From Acidobacteriota bacterium (GTDB taxonomy: Bacteria; Acidobacteriota; Blastocatellia; Pyrinomonadales; Pyrinomonadaceae): a DNA stretch of 64,000 bases. The DNA lies in NCBI GenBank assembly GCA_016700175.1, contig CP065003.1, positions 2,428,001-2,492,000 of the forward strand, in the 5' to 3' direction. The translations under genes and the position numbers were made by a program. The notes under the pieces are model-generated. The model worked only from the letters and a program-made list of their open reading frames with translations, had not been told where the DNA came from and did not search any database. Shown piece by piece: positions 42,786 through 53,814 of the stretch (the first letter of the stretch is position 1; each line of letters begins with the position of its first letter).

Positions 42786-44228
42786 CTAGGCGCGGCGTAA
42801 ATTCGAAAAGATCCTCATCGACCGAACCCTTCCGTACAATTCCACGGTAGCGCGGAATCTGAAAATGGAATGAAGCAATGTGAGAATCCCCGCGTAAACT
42901 GCACCGGCAACAAGAAAAGACACATAAATGTTCCCGAACAGGAATGTAAATACATACGATACTGTCGCCGAAATGGTCGCCACCAGAAGATATCCACCTA
43001 CGATCGCACTCTGTTGCCTCGTAGTGACGTCCACCTCTCTTGCGACATAGATGATGTTTATGATGAGAGCCGCTACAGAGGTCACGATGCAAGCGTACAG
43101 AAATAGGATCACCCCGCCAAACATAAATGCGATAAATCCCAACGAGAAGACCGCTTTCTTGATCACGCCTAATATCAAGAGAGTCCCGGATTTTCCCTTG
43201 GCGCTGATCAGGCTGACCATCAGGCCGCTGATCGGATACGCAAACCCTGCGGCCATAAGCAATTGGAAGTATATTCCCGCGACAGCCCACCTTTCAGAGA
43301 ACAGTATGACCACAAGTTCCTGGCCGACCACGAACAATCCCGCAGCTGAGCTAGTTGCGATCAAAGAGACGAAATGCAGATAGCGAACAAAATGGTCCTT
43401 CATCGCGTCGGGATCGTCCTGGCACCTTGAAAAGAACGGGAATGACAGTGATGTAACGGTACTTGTCCCAAAGTCGTTGAACTGCCCTTCCAAACTCCTT
43501 GCCCGGTTGTAGTAGCCAAGCATCTGGATTGGGAAGATCTTTCCGATCACAAAGACATCAAGGCGTGAGAAGGCATGCTGAAGAAGGTTGGACAGCAAGA
43601 GTTTTGATCCGTATGACCAAAGGCTCTTTACAGATCCAAAGTCGAATCGAAAAGAGGGAGTCCACCTGCTGGCCACGTAAACTCCGGCCATTACCGCGAA
43701 CTGTGCGGATACTTGCTGAGCAATCAGCGCCCAGACCCTTGCACCGAAAAGAGCCATAGTGATCGCGATCGTGGCAGAAAGCACGGATGCCACAAAATTG
43801 ATCACCGAGATCTGTTTGAGTTTGATTTCCCTCTGGAGCAGTCCAAGCGGAACGAGCGTCGATGAAGTGATCAGGAAAATGACCGATGCCGAGCGAATGT
43901 ATGCGGAAAGATTCTCGATCGAGTAGAACCTCTCGATCAGCGGGGCTACAGCCGCGAACAGCGCAAATATCAAGATCCCCAGCGCCACGTTGATCCAGAA
44001 GATCGTAGCCAGCTGAGTCTGCGATATCTCTTTTGCCTGGATTATTGAAGATTTGAACCCGACATTGACGAACACGAGCGACAGCCAGATCACCGCCATC
44101 ACGATTCCGAACGCCCCGAACTCTTCCGGAGTAAGTATCCGGGTCAGGATGATTCCGGCAACGAACGCGACAGAGTAGATCGCGATACGTCCGGAGAAAT
44201 CCCAGGCTGCAAGTCTGAAGTTACTCAA
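42786..44228 (-). CDS. Wzx-type polysaccharide flippase
   Basis: The protein has 480 residues and about 14 membrane helices, of the MOP-superfamily polysaccharide transporter (PST/RfbX/WzxC-like) group. It begins SNFRLAAWDFSGRIAIYSVA and has LTPEEFGAFGIVMAVIWLSL at the second helix, a typical N-terminal signature. It would flip undecaprenyl-linked repeat units to the periplasm for the polymerase/ligase encoded at the other end of the locus. A basic tail ends the protein. Confidence 0.9.
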   Translation of the reverse strand: MSNFRLAAWDFSGRIAIYSVAFVAGIILTRILTPEEFGAFGIVMAVIWLSLVFVNVGFKSSIIQAKEISQTQLATIFWINVALGILIFALFAAVAPLIERFYSIENLSAYIRSASVIFLITSSTLVPLGLLQREIKLKQISVINFVASVLSATIAITMALFGARVWALIAQQVSAQFAVMAGVYVASRWTPSFRFDFGSVKSLWSYGSKLLLSNLLQHAFSRLDVFVIGKIFPIQMLGYYNRARSLEGQFNDFGTSTVTSLSFPFFSRCQDDPDAMKDHFVRYLHFVSLIATSSAAGLFVVGQELVVILFSERWAVAGIYFQLLMAAGFAYPISGLMVSLISAKGKSGTLLILGVIKKAVFSLGFIAFMFGGVILFLYACIVTSVAALIINIIYVAREVDVTTRQQSAIVGGYLLVATISATVSYVFTFLFGNIYVSFLVAGAVYAGILTLLHSIFRFRATVELYGRVRSMRIFSNLRRA

Positions 44229-44331
44229 GGCTGTCCATTTCTACAGGATGTGTTCGAAACTGGAAACTCTCCGACTTCAAAGGAAATGGCGGTGCATGCT
44301 ACTTCTCGATCGAATCCCACACGTTCCCAAT

Positions 44332-45087
44332 TCAGCTCGAAAACTCATCCGGAACCATCTCGGACTTCTTTCCGGCGGTTCTTGAGACCAGGTTCGTAGC
44401 ATACAGGAGGCTGTCGACCGTGCCTGCGTCGCTCCACCAGCCCTCCAGCTCGTCCCATGTCATTTCACCTTGTTCGATATAGTGGTTGTTTACGTCAGTT
44501 ATCTCAAGCTCACCCCTTTCTGACGGGGACAGACCCTTGATGATCTCAAACACCTTTGAATCGTAGAAATAGACGCCGATCGCGGCGAAGTTCGAATCCG
44601 GATTTGCCGGTTTCTCGTCCACCTTGAGAATCTTGTTGCCGTCCAGTCTAGGTACGCCGAAACGATGAGGGTCGTGTACCTTCTTCAGAAGAAGCTTGGC
44701 GCCCTTTCCCTGTTTTGAAAATGCGTCTGCGGCTGATTTGATACTGCCTCCCAGAATATTGTCTCCGAGGATTACACAGATGAGCTCGCCGGCGGCAAAG
44801 TGCTCCACAAGGCTGAGAGCGTATGCTATGCCTCTATTCCCTTCCTGATAAGTGTAGTTCAAGTGCTTCAAGCCAAACTCTTTTCCGTTACCGAGAAGCT
44901 TGAGAAAGTCACCGGCCGAGTTTCCTCCTGTGACGATCATGATGTCATCGATACCTGCGTCAACAAGCGTCTGGATCGGGTAATAGATCATCGGCTTGTC
45001 GTATATCGGCAAGAGATGCTTGTTGGTGATCTTGGTAAGCGGATAGAGACGCGAACCGAGTCCGCCCGCCAGCACTACTCCTTTCAT
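44332..45087 (-). CDS. rmlA: Glucose-1-phosphate thymidylyltransferase-like nucleotidyltransferase
   Basis: The protein has 251 residues. KGVVLAGGLGSRLYPLTKIT (about 2-21) is the nucleotide-binding signature, DKPMIYYPI the substrate loop and VILGDNIL the metal-binding Asp. It makes dTDP-glucose (or a related NDP-sugar) from sugar-1-phosphate. It is about 40 residues shorter than the common 290-residue RmlA and lacks most of the C-terminal regulatory helices, like the short RmlA-type enzymes. With RmlB at 47289-48233 it probably feeds 4-keto-6-deoxy sugars to an aminotransferase. Confidence 0.88.
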   Translation of the reverse strand: MKGVVLAGGLGSRLYPLTKITNKHLLPIYDKPMIYYPIQTLVDAGIDDIMIVTGGNSAGDFLKLLGNGKEFGLKHLNYTYQEGNRGIAYALSLVEHFAAGELICVILGDNILGGSIKSAADAFSKQGKGAKLLLKKVHDPHRFGVPRLDGNKILKVDEKPANPDSNFAAIGVYFYDSKVFEIIKGLSPSERGELEITDVNNHYIEQGEMTWDELEGWWSDAGTVDSLLYATNLVSRTAGKKSEMVPDEFSS

Positions 45088-45161
45088 AACAACACTGCGT
45101 CCTTATATTGAGATGATCGACTAGACATATTAAACCCGATCCGACGGCAGCTGGCGTCGTA

Positions 45162-46907
45162 CTACTGTTCTCTGCCGGAAACGGATCGGCTCTTTTCCGA
45201 TGATCCGGACAATATCAGACCCTGCGACTTAAGGAATTGCAGGATCCGTTCCGCATTATCATCTGCGGAATCAAACTCCGTTTTGATCTTCACTTCCGGA
45301 TTCAGCGGCTCTTCGTAAGGGTCATCGATCCCGGTGAAGTTCTTGATCTTCCCCATTCTTGCGAGCTCGTACATCCCTTTGACATCCCGCTCTTCACAGA
45401 TCTCGAGCGGTGTGTCGACGAATACCTCGACAAACCGGTCGCTTCCGACCATAGCGCGGCATTCACTTCGTGTCGACCTATAAGGACTCACTGTTGCGCA
45501 GATCACCGCTCCACCGTGGCGGACTATCTCTGAAGCGACAAAGCCGATTCGACGAATATTGGTGTCCCTGTCCTCTTTGCTGAATCCGAGTCCTTTCGAA
45601 AGGTGTGTTCTTACAACATCACCGTCAAGCAACGTGGCTGGTCGGCCAAACTCGAACAGTCGCGTGATCAAGTTTTGGGCGGTGGTGGATTTGCCCGAAC
45701 CGCTCAGCCCCGTGAACCAAATACAAAAACCCTGTTTATGCCTGGGTGGGTGCGCCTGCTGAAGGATGTCCGCAACTTCCGGGCGAGTGAACCAATGAGG
45801 CAAAAGCCTTCCCTTGTAGAGGTAATCCTCGCGCACCTGGGTTCCTGAAAGCGAAAGCGTCTTCTTCCCCCCTGTTTTCGATCTCTCTATGTAACGGTCC
45901 TCGCCCTCAAGATAGACCAATTCTTCGAAAAAGACAGGGATCACACCAAGTTCGTCCTTGTGGTCCTTGAGCAGGTCGTGAGCATCGAACTCGCCGTAAA
46001 ATGGTTTGCCGCTCGAATCTTTCCCAGGGCTGGCATGGTCCCGCCCTACAATAATATGATTGGCTCCGAAGTTTCGTCGAATTATCGCGTGAAGAAGGGC
46101 TTCCCGCGGCCCTGCCATCCTCATTGCGAGGGGAAGCAGGGAAAGGACGGTTCGGTCAGGATCAAAATACCCATCTACCAAAGCCCTGTAGCTCCTTACG
46201 CGTGTGTAGTGATCGATATCGCCGGGCTTTGTCATACCCACGACAGGGTGAAGAAGAAGGGAGCCGTTGACAGCGTCCATTGCCCGCTTCGCCATTTCCT
46301 CATGAACCCGATGCATCGGGTTTCTGGTTTGAAAGGCTACTACGTCTGGTTGTCCTTTGGACTCAAGCTGCTTCCTCGTTTGCAAGGGCGTCAGTCTAAG
46401 GCCGGAGAAGTCGTGGTGATGCGGTAAAGCGATCACTCTGAGTGCTCCCGAGATATTTCTTGAGCCCCAAGTGTGCATCTCGGCCACGATCGGATGACGG
46501 GCGTCTGTCGTCCCGTAAGCCAGCGTGGCCTGCCGGTCCCTGTCCGGCAAATAGACCTCCTCAACACTCATTACGGCAAGGAGTTCATTGTTCTGGTCCG
46601 CAAGTGCGATGTCGAGACCTTTTTCGGCAGGAAAATCGTCGCCGATCGAAAGTGTGACTGGCAGCGGGAATAGCGTCCCATCCGCGAGACGCATCGTCTC
46701 AAGGACCGATTCCAGATCGGCCTCTCCCATAAATCGATCGAGCGGAGAGAACCCGCCGACAGAGATCAACTCCAGATCGCAGATGTTTCTCTGTGTCAGC
46801 TGAAGCCTTGGCAAGCTCGCAGCATAGTGCTTGAGCTCTTCCCTGTCCACAGGCAAGTCAATCAGCGATTTAAGTTCCCCTCCCCAGGGCGTTACCAATA
46901 AAGACAT
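45162..46907 (-). CDS. Bifunctional ATP sulfurylase/APS kinase
   Basis: The protein has 581 residues. Residues about 1-385 are ATP sulfurylase: FQTRNPMHRVHEEM is the QxRNPxHxxHE active-site motif and IVGRDHASPGKD the second. Residues about 395-560 are APS kinase, with the P-loop GLSGSGKSTTA and DGDVVRTHLSKGLGFSKEDR. The two halves make APS and then PAPS from sulfate and ATP. No reductive sulfate genes (cysH, cysD/N) lie nearby, while two sulfotransferases do, so the gene most likely supplies PAPS for glycan sulfation. It starts the minus-strand operon. Confidence 0.93.
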   Translation of the reverse strand: MSLLVTPWGGELKSLIDLPVDREELKHYAASLPRLQLTQRNICDLELISVGGFSPLDRFMGEADLESVLETMRLADGTLFPLPVTLSIGDDFPAEKGLDIALADQNNELLAVMSVEEVYLPDRDRQATLAYGTTDARHPIVAEMHTWGSRNISGALRVIALPHHHDFSGLRLTPLQTRKQLESKGQPDVVAFQTRNPMHRVHEEMAKRAMDAVNGSLLLHPVVGMTKPGDIDHYTRVRSYRALVDGYFDPDRTVLSLLPLAMRMAGPREALLHAIIRRNFGANHIIVGRDHASPGKDSSGKPFYGEFDAHDLLKDHKDELGVIPVFFEELVYLEGEDRYIERSKTGGKKTLSLSGTQVREDYLYKGRLLPHWFTRPEVADILQQAHPPRHKQGFCIWFTGLSGSGKSTTAQNLITRLFEFGRPATLLDGDVVRTHLSKGLGFSKEDRDTNIRRIGFVASEIVRHGGAVICATVSPYRSTRSECRAMVGSDRFVEVFVDTPLEICEERDVKGMYELARMGKIKNFTGIDDPYEEPLNPEVKIKTEFDSADDNAERILQFLKSQGLILSGSSEKSRSVSGREQ

Positions 46908-47288
46908 CTATGATCATCCCCGCCTGCGCGATCGGGCCATACTCACTACTAAGGTACCGCTTCCGAGCGAAGATCAGAACCTGACGGCCGACGATGAAAT
47001 TATCGGGGAATAGTTACCCGGGTGCAAACCCATGGTTTAGGGCGGGGAAGGAAGGAATTTCCAGAATGACTTGAGGGACATGAAGTAGTAGAGCGGGATG
47101 TTTCGACGCGAGGCATCTGACTTCGGAGTTCGCGGGCCCAAGGCTGCGGAGCCGCTGAACCACCCAACACTTCACCTGGGCACTCACCTTTAATTCTCCG
47201 TGCTCTCTGTGTACTCTGTGGTGAATCAGAAGGTGCTCCCGGTTTGAAGGCGGGGACAAGGCACGCCAGTACGAGAAACAAGAACACA
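46908..47288. other. Spacer between sat-cysC and rmlB, partly repeats
   Basis: The spacer separates divergent genes. The part at 47190-47265 carries CTCCGTGCTCTCTGTGTACTC units and GAAGGCGGGGACAAGGC, matching the insert inside the GT4 gene near 18075-18140. No gene or clear promoter is recognisable in the rest. Confidence 0.6.
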
Positions 47289-48233
47289 ATGAAATCCTTT
47301 TTCGTCACAGGAGGGGCCGGGTTCATAGGCTCCGAGTTCGTAAGGGTTCTCTTGAAGGCGTACCCGGAAGCGCGGGTCGTCAATTACGACGCTCTAACTT
47401 ACGCCGGCAGTCTCGCGAATCTCGCTGATGTGGATCCAGAACGCCACACGTTCGTCCGGGGCGACATTCGAGACAAGGCCGCCGTCCTCGCCGCGATGCC
47501 CGAAGGCGTCGATGCCGTCTTCAATTTCGCCGCCGAATCGCACGTAGACCGCTCCATCGCCTCCGCCGACGATTTCGTCACAACCAACGTCGTAGGGACC
47601 CAGGTGCTTCTCGACTGCGCACGCGAGAAACGAGCCGGCCGGTTCGTTCAGATCTCCACCGACGAGGTGATGGGCACCTTGCCCGAAAGCGACGACGCCT
47701 TCTTCACCGAAGACTCCCCGCTCGCTCCTAATTCCCCATACGCCGCATCGAAAGCCGCCGCCGAGCACTTCGTACGCGCCGCGCGCGAGACGTTCGGGCT
47801 CGACACGGTCATCACCCGCTGCGGCAACAATTACGGCTACCGCCAGTTCCCCGAAAAGCTGATCCCGCTTATGATCTCGAACGCGCTGAATGACGAGCCG
47901 CTCCCGCTTTACGGCGACGGGTTGAACGTCCGCGACTGGATCTTCGTCACCGACCATTGCGAGGCCGTCCTGCGTGTGTACGAGGAAGGCCGCCCCGGCG
48001 AGGCTTATAACATCGGCGCGCGAAACCCATTGAAGAACATCGACGTGGTGGAGAGCATCCTCGACCACCTCGGCAAGCCGCACAGCCTGATAAAGCCCGT
48101 CGAAGACCGCCTCGGCCACGACCGCCGTTACGCGATCGATCCCGCGAAGATCGAGACGGAACTGGGATGGAAGGCAAGGATCGGATGGGAAGAAGGATTG
48201 GCGAGGACGATCGAATGGTATCGGTCGCGATAA
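47289..48233 (+). CDS. rmlB: dTDP-glucose 4,6-dehydratase
   Basis: The ATG at 47289 gives 314 residues beginning MKSFFVTGGAGFIGSEFV, the NAD-binding GGxGxxG. NFAAESHVDRSI, the active-site STDEVMGT (Thr-Asp-Glu) and SPYAASKAAAEH (YxxxK) identify an RmlB-type enzyme that forms dTDP-4-keto-6-deoxyglucose. At 314 residues it is slightly short for RmlB but in range. No rmlC or rmlD lies in the window, so the keto sugar probably goes to the adjacent aminotransferase rather than to rhamnose. An upstream ATG (47244) falls in a repeat-derived leader. Confidence 0.92.
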   Translation: MKSFFVTGGAGFIGSEFVRVLLKAYPEARVVNYDALTYAGSLANLADVDPERHTFVRGDIRDKAAVLAAMPEGVDAVFNFAAESHVDRSIASADDFVTTNVVGTQVLLDCAREKRAGRFVQISTDEVMGTLPESDDAFFTEDSPLAPNSPYAASKAAAEHFVRAARETFGLDTVITRCGNNYGYRQFPEKLIPLMISNALNDEPLPLYGDGLNVRDWIFVTDHCEAVLRVYEEGRPGEAYNIGARNPLKNIDVVESILDHLGKPHSLIKPVEDRLGHDRRYAIDPAKIETELGWKARIGWEEGLARTIEWYRSR

Positions 48234-48240
48234 CCTGAGA

Positions 48241-48405
48241 ACAAGACTGCGAGGAATTTCTCAACGCGAAGGTCGCAAAGGGCGCTAAGGATTTTGGATA
48301 ACTCTGCCTGTAGAATCCCGAAATATTGATCGATATTGCTAACCTGGCAAATGGAAACTGACCAAACCTACTTCGCGTCCTTGGCGACCTTAGCGTTTAA
48401 TCTCC
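48241..48405. repeat. Inverted pair of 9-nt-period arrays between convergent genes
   Basis: A forward array (48262-48290: AACGCGAAGGTCGCAAAGGG...) faces its reverse (48371-48400: CTTCGCGTCCTTGGCGACCT...). About 80 nt lies between. The TTA at 48397-48399, inside the reverse array, is the TAA stop of the aminotransferase gene. Confidence 0.85.
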
Positions 48406-49530
48406 TTCTAAAAAACTGAGGACGGCGGAAGTGATCTTGTCTATTGCTTCCTCGTCCATCTCCGTATGTATCGGCAATGAAAGGACTTCCGAGCAGAGCC
48501 TTTCCGTAACCGGCAGTTTGAGAGAAGGCTCGACGAACGGCCTGAACGCTTTCTGTTCGTTCAGAGGCACCGGATAGAAAATGCTCGACGGGATGCCTTT
48601 CTCGGAGAGGTGTTCCTTCAGCTCGTCCCTCCGTCCGTCGCGGACGCGGATCGTGTACTGGTGAAAGACGTGCGTCGAGTTCGTCTGGCGCTTCGGTGTC
48701 TGGATCTCTTCCGTGCTTTCGAAAGCCTCGTCGTAACGGTCCGCAACCGAATTCCTCGCCGCCGCGTACTCGTCCAGGTACTTCAGCTTTACATCAAGCA
48801 CCGCCGCCTGGATCGAATCGAGCCTCGAGTTCACGCCGATCACGTCGTGGTAATAGGTCTTCGACTGGCCGTGATTCGCGATCATCCGAAGCTTCGCCGC
48901 CAGTTCGTCGTCATTCGTGAACATCGCGCCGCCGTCGCCGTAACAGCCCAGGTTCTTCGCGGGATAGAAAGACGTCGTCCCGATGTCGCCCATCGTGCCG
49001 GCGTGTTTTTTCGTGCCGTCGCCGAAGGCGTAAACGGCCCCGATCGCCTGCGCATTGTCCTCGACGACGGCGATACCGTGCTTTTCGGCGACCGCAAGTA
49101 TCGGCTCCATATCGCACGACTGCCCGAAGAGGTGAACCGGAACCACCGCCTTTGTGTCCGGCGTCACCGCCGCCTCGATGATCTCCGCCGTTACGTTGAA
49201 CGTGTCCGGATCCACATCGACCATCACGGGCTTTAATCGCATAAGCGCGATTACTTCCGCCGTTGCGACATATGTGAATGAAGGGACGATGACCTCGTCG
49301 CCGGGCTCGAGCCCGAGCGCCATCAGCGCGATCTGAAGCGCGTCGGTCCCGTTCGCGCACGGGATGACGTGCTTCGCGCCCAGGTAGGTCTCGAGATCGA
49401 CCTGGAAACGCTTGACCGCCGGGCCGTTGATGAACGCGGCAGACTTGATGACCTCTTCGATCGCGCGGTCGACCTCGGGCTTGATGTTTTCGTACTGGCC
49501 GACGAGGTCGACCATCTGGATCTTAGTCAT
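48397..49530 (-). CDS. DegT/DnrJ/EryC1-type sugar aminotransferase
   Basis: The protein has 377 residues. CANGTDALQIALMALGL (about 58-74), VVEDNAQAIGA (about 155-165) and TTSFYPAKNLGCYGDGGAMF, with the PLP-binding Lys at about 191, define the family. The DALQIAL and FYPAKNLG variants resemble 3- and 4-aminotransferases acting on dTDP-4-keto- or 3-keto-6-deoxyhexoses. It is convergent with rmlB, suggesting a dTDP-amino-dideoxy sugar (inference). Its stop codon lies in the repeat array. An AACAGGGATAAAGGGGG repeat precedes the start. Confidence 0.92.
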   Translation of the reverse strand: MTKIQMVDLVGQYENIKPEVDRAIEEVIKSAAFINGPAVKRFQVDLETYLGAKHVIPCANGTDALQIALMALGLEPGDEVIVPSFTYVATAEVIALMRLKPVMVDVDPDTFNVTAEIIEAAVTPDTKAVVPVHLFGQSCDMEPILAVAEKHGIAVVEDNAQAIGAVYAFGDGTKKHAGTMGDIGTTSFYPAKNLGCYGDGGAMFTNDDELAAKLRMIANHGQSKTYYHDVIGVNSRLDSIQAAVLDVKLKYLDEYAAARNSVADRYDEAFESTEEIQTPKRQTNSTHVFHQYTIRVRDGRRDELKEHLSEKGIPSSIFYPVPLNEQKAFRPFVEPSLKLPVTERLCSEVLSLPIHTEMDEEAIDKITSAVLSFLEGD

Positions 49531-49596
49531 TCTATTTAACAGGGATAAAGGGGGTGAAGGAGATGGGACCGCCAGCTGACCGGATCATTCGTTGTT

Positions 49597-51048
49597 CTAG
49601 TAAGAGGGCCTCGCGATCAACTTGATTTCATTACCAGCATCTTCGGTGCGTAATTCTACAGCCAATGACCTCAGATTTCGCATTTCGCTGCCGGTGTTCC
49701 CGTCTTTCTTGTAAGCTCGGATCTCATATTTATAGCCTTCGAATCCCTGCAACCGAAATCGCCCGTCAGTATCTGTGTTTGTCTGGGCGACTACTCCCAA
49801 CTGGCAAGAATAGGAGTTCGGTTTCGAATTTACTATGTAAACCAATGCATCTGATACCGGTTCGCCGCTTTCCGAAACGACGATGCCCTTGATCTCACGC
49901 TCTTTCAGAGGCTTCGGGAGGCGAAAGTCAATTAGCTGTACTTCCTGGCTCCCCGACAAAGTAATCAACTCCGCTTTCGAATCGTCAACGACTCCCGGAA
50001 AGTAGGACCGTCCCATCTCGGGATTTCTTGGGCCGTGACAATTAGCCGGATTTATTACAGCTGCGTACTTGCCGTTTGGAATGTCGTCGAACGAGTATTC
50101 CCCTGTCTCAGGATGAGCCCATTTCCTGAACACGGGGTCGGCATTTAGTTTGCCCTCGTCATTGAGCCATAACAAACTGATGTAGTGCTGAGGCGGGACC
50201 GACCCGTCTTCGCTCCTGACACGTCCGGAGATCGAATTTAAAGAAGAAACAGAGAAAGATACAGTATCCCAATACCGAAAATACTTCTCTTCTTCACGCT
50301 TCTGTTCAAACATCGGGGAGAGAACATTTACCGGCTTTATAGTTTCTCCTATGATCGCGATGTTCAAAGGGCGGCGCAAAAGATTCGAATAGCCCTTCGA
50401 AGGGCCCAGATTTCTGAGGTGCCCCGGAAGGACTGCCATGACTTCATACTTGCCCGGCGGGATGTTCTTGAAGACATACATTCCCTTGCTGTCGGTTCTA
50501 GTTTCGAATACTCCCGCCTCACTCTCGATAGTTACCTTGATTCCTTCTAACGGAGCCATTTCAATAGGTGTTCGTAAACTCGCCTGGCGTCTTTCCAAGA
50601 CACTCCCGAAAATCCGGGTACCCAATTGGCCAGCCGCGATCTCAGCGGCGTATTCAAGGTCTTCTTCGGCGTCATTCAAGAGCACTGGAGGGAAACAATC
50701 GGAGACACCGAGGTTTCCGTCCTTTCCTCGTGAAGCATAGACGAAGTAGTGTTCACCTACCTTAAATTGAAACGAGCAGCGCGAACTTGAAGTGAATACC
50801 TTGGCATTTTTTCCTTTAATGCCCTTGATCGGTCTCGAGATCCGGAAGTTTGTCGCCACGGATTCGCCTTCGACCGACGACTTCTCGGCGGATCCCACAA
50901 AAACAACATCCGCATTCCAATACGGGGACCGCTCACCGTCGGAGAATCGGAAACAGTCTGAAGGCAAACAAACCTGTGCCGGCGTGAACGGCACAAAGCC
51001 AAACAAGAAAAGCGAACAGGCAATCAGGATTTTGGTCGCCCTTTGCAT
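49597..51048 (-). CDS. Exported protein with carboxypeptidase-regulatory-like domains
   Basis: The protein has 483 residues with a signal peptide (about 1-24, ending FTPAQ). After it comes a Cys-containing beta domain (about 25-150: CLPSDCF, YFVYAS, SDCFPPV) that resembles TIMP/netrin-like folds. Then follow two or three CarboxypepD_reg/Cna-B-like beta sandwiches, for example DSKGMYVFKNIPPGKYEVMA and DTDGRFRLQGFEGYKYEIRA. Such domains bind or stabilise cell-surface proteins. It is monocistronic; function unknown. Confidence 0.8.
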   Translation of the reverse strand: MQRATKILIACSLFLFGFVPFTPAQVCLPSDCFRFSDGERSPYWNADVVFVGSAEKSSVEGESVATNFRISRPIKGIKGKNAKVFTSSSRCSFQFKVGEHYFVYASRGKDGNLGVSDCFPPVLLNDAEEDLEYAAEIAAGQLGTRIFGSVLERRQASLRTPIEMAPLEGIKVTIESEAGVFETRTDSKGMYVFKNIPPGKYEVMAVLPGHLRNLGPSKGYSNLLRRPLNIAIIGETIKPVNVLSPMFEQKREEEKYFRYWDTVSFSVSSLNSISGRVRSEDGSVPPQHYISLLWLNDEGKLNADPVFRKWAHPETGEYSFDDIPNGKYAAVINPANCHGPRNPEMGRSYFPGVVDDSKAELITLSGSQEVQLIDFRLPKPLKEREIKGIVVSESGEPVSDALVYIVNSKPNSYSCQLGVVAQTNTDTDGRFRLQGFEGYKYEIRAYKKDGNTGSEMRNLRSLAVELRTEDAGNEIKLIARPSY

Positions 51049-51279
51049 AACGGTTCATAGGAGATTAGGACCGTTACTCTGATAGGCGAACCCTTCGATC
51101 TGTTGTATCCACTGGAAAAGATCAAAGGTCGCACGCAACGATCACCGGAATCGGGTATTAAACAGAAAGAGCATGGGAGACTTGCGCGCGCGCTCCTGAG
51201 ACTTCGAACTGAACTTTGAATTCCCCGCCCGCTATTTGGGAGAACCTTTTTGCGCCTCGGCAATCAAAAATTGAATACC

Positions 51280-51345
51280 GTTCTTCAGTACTCCATTTTC
51301 AATTCTCCATTCCCAATTATCCGTTTCCCATCCCATTCATCCCCT

Positions 51346-51362
<17 letters not shown>
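51280..51362. repeat. 7-nt and ATCCC-type arrays at the thiC 3' end
   Basis: Units such as CCATTTTCAATTCTCCATTC (51291-51312) and CATCCCATTCATCCCC (51329-51344) lead into TTTATCCCTGTTCC. The TAA stop of thiC (51346-51348) and the last codons (Glu-Gln-Gly) are made by this repeat. The stretch 51049-51279 holds no gene. Confidence 0.65.
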
Positions 51363-53397
<2,035 letters not shown>

Positions 53398-53402
53398 CGG
53401 TT

Positions 53403-53489
53403 CTTCCTCCGTCGGTATTATCCGATTCAGGTTCGAAGGGTCTCCCGTCCGAGGGACAGGACTCTCAGCCTTGCGGCTCCCCTGAAGAT
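53403..53489 (-). promoter_or_regulatory. TPP riboswitch upstream of thiC
   Basis: Read on the minus strand: AGGGGAGCC, GGCTGAGA, ACCC then TTCGAACCTGAATCGGATAA and TACCGACGGAGGAA. These are the conserved core elements of the THI-box (thiamine pyrophosphate) riboswitch in the expected order. The GGAGG that ends the element is also the ribosome binding site for the ATG at 53397, so control is probably at translation initiation by sequestration. Confidence 0.93.
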
Positions 53490-53516
53490 TGGCGTGTCTG
53501 TGTATTGTAACGGGGA

Positions 53517-53772
<256 letters not shown>

Positions 53773-53814
53773 TCTCACTCTGCTATAATGCTCAACATTC
53801 TCCGGACGATCACA

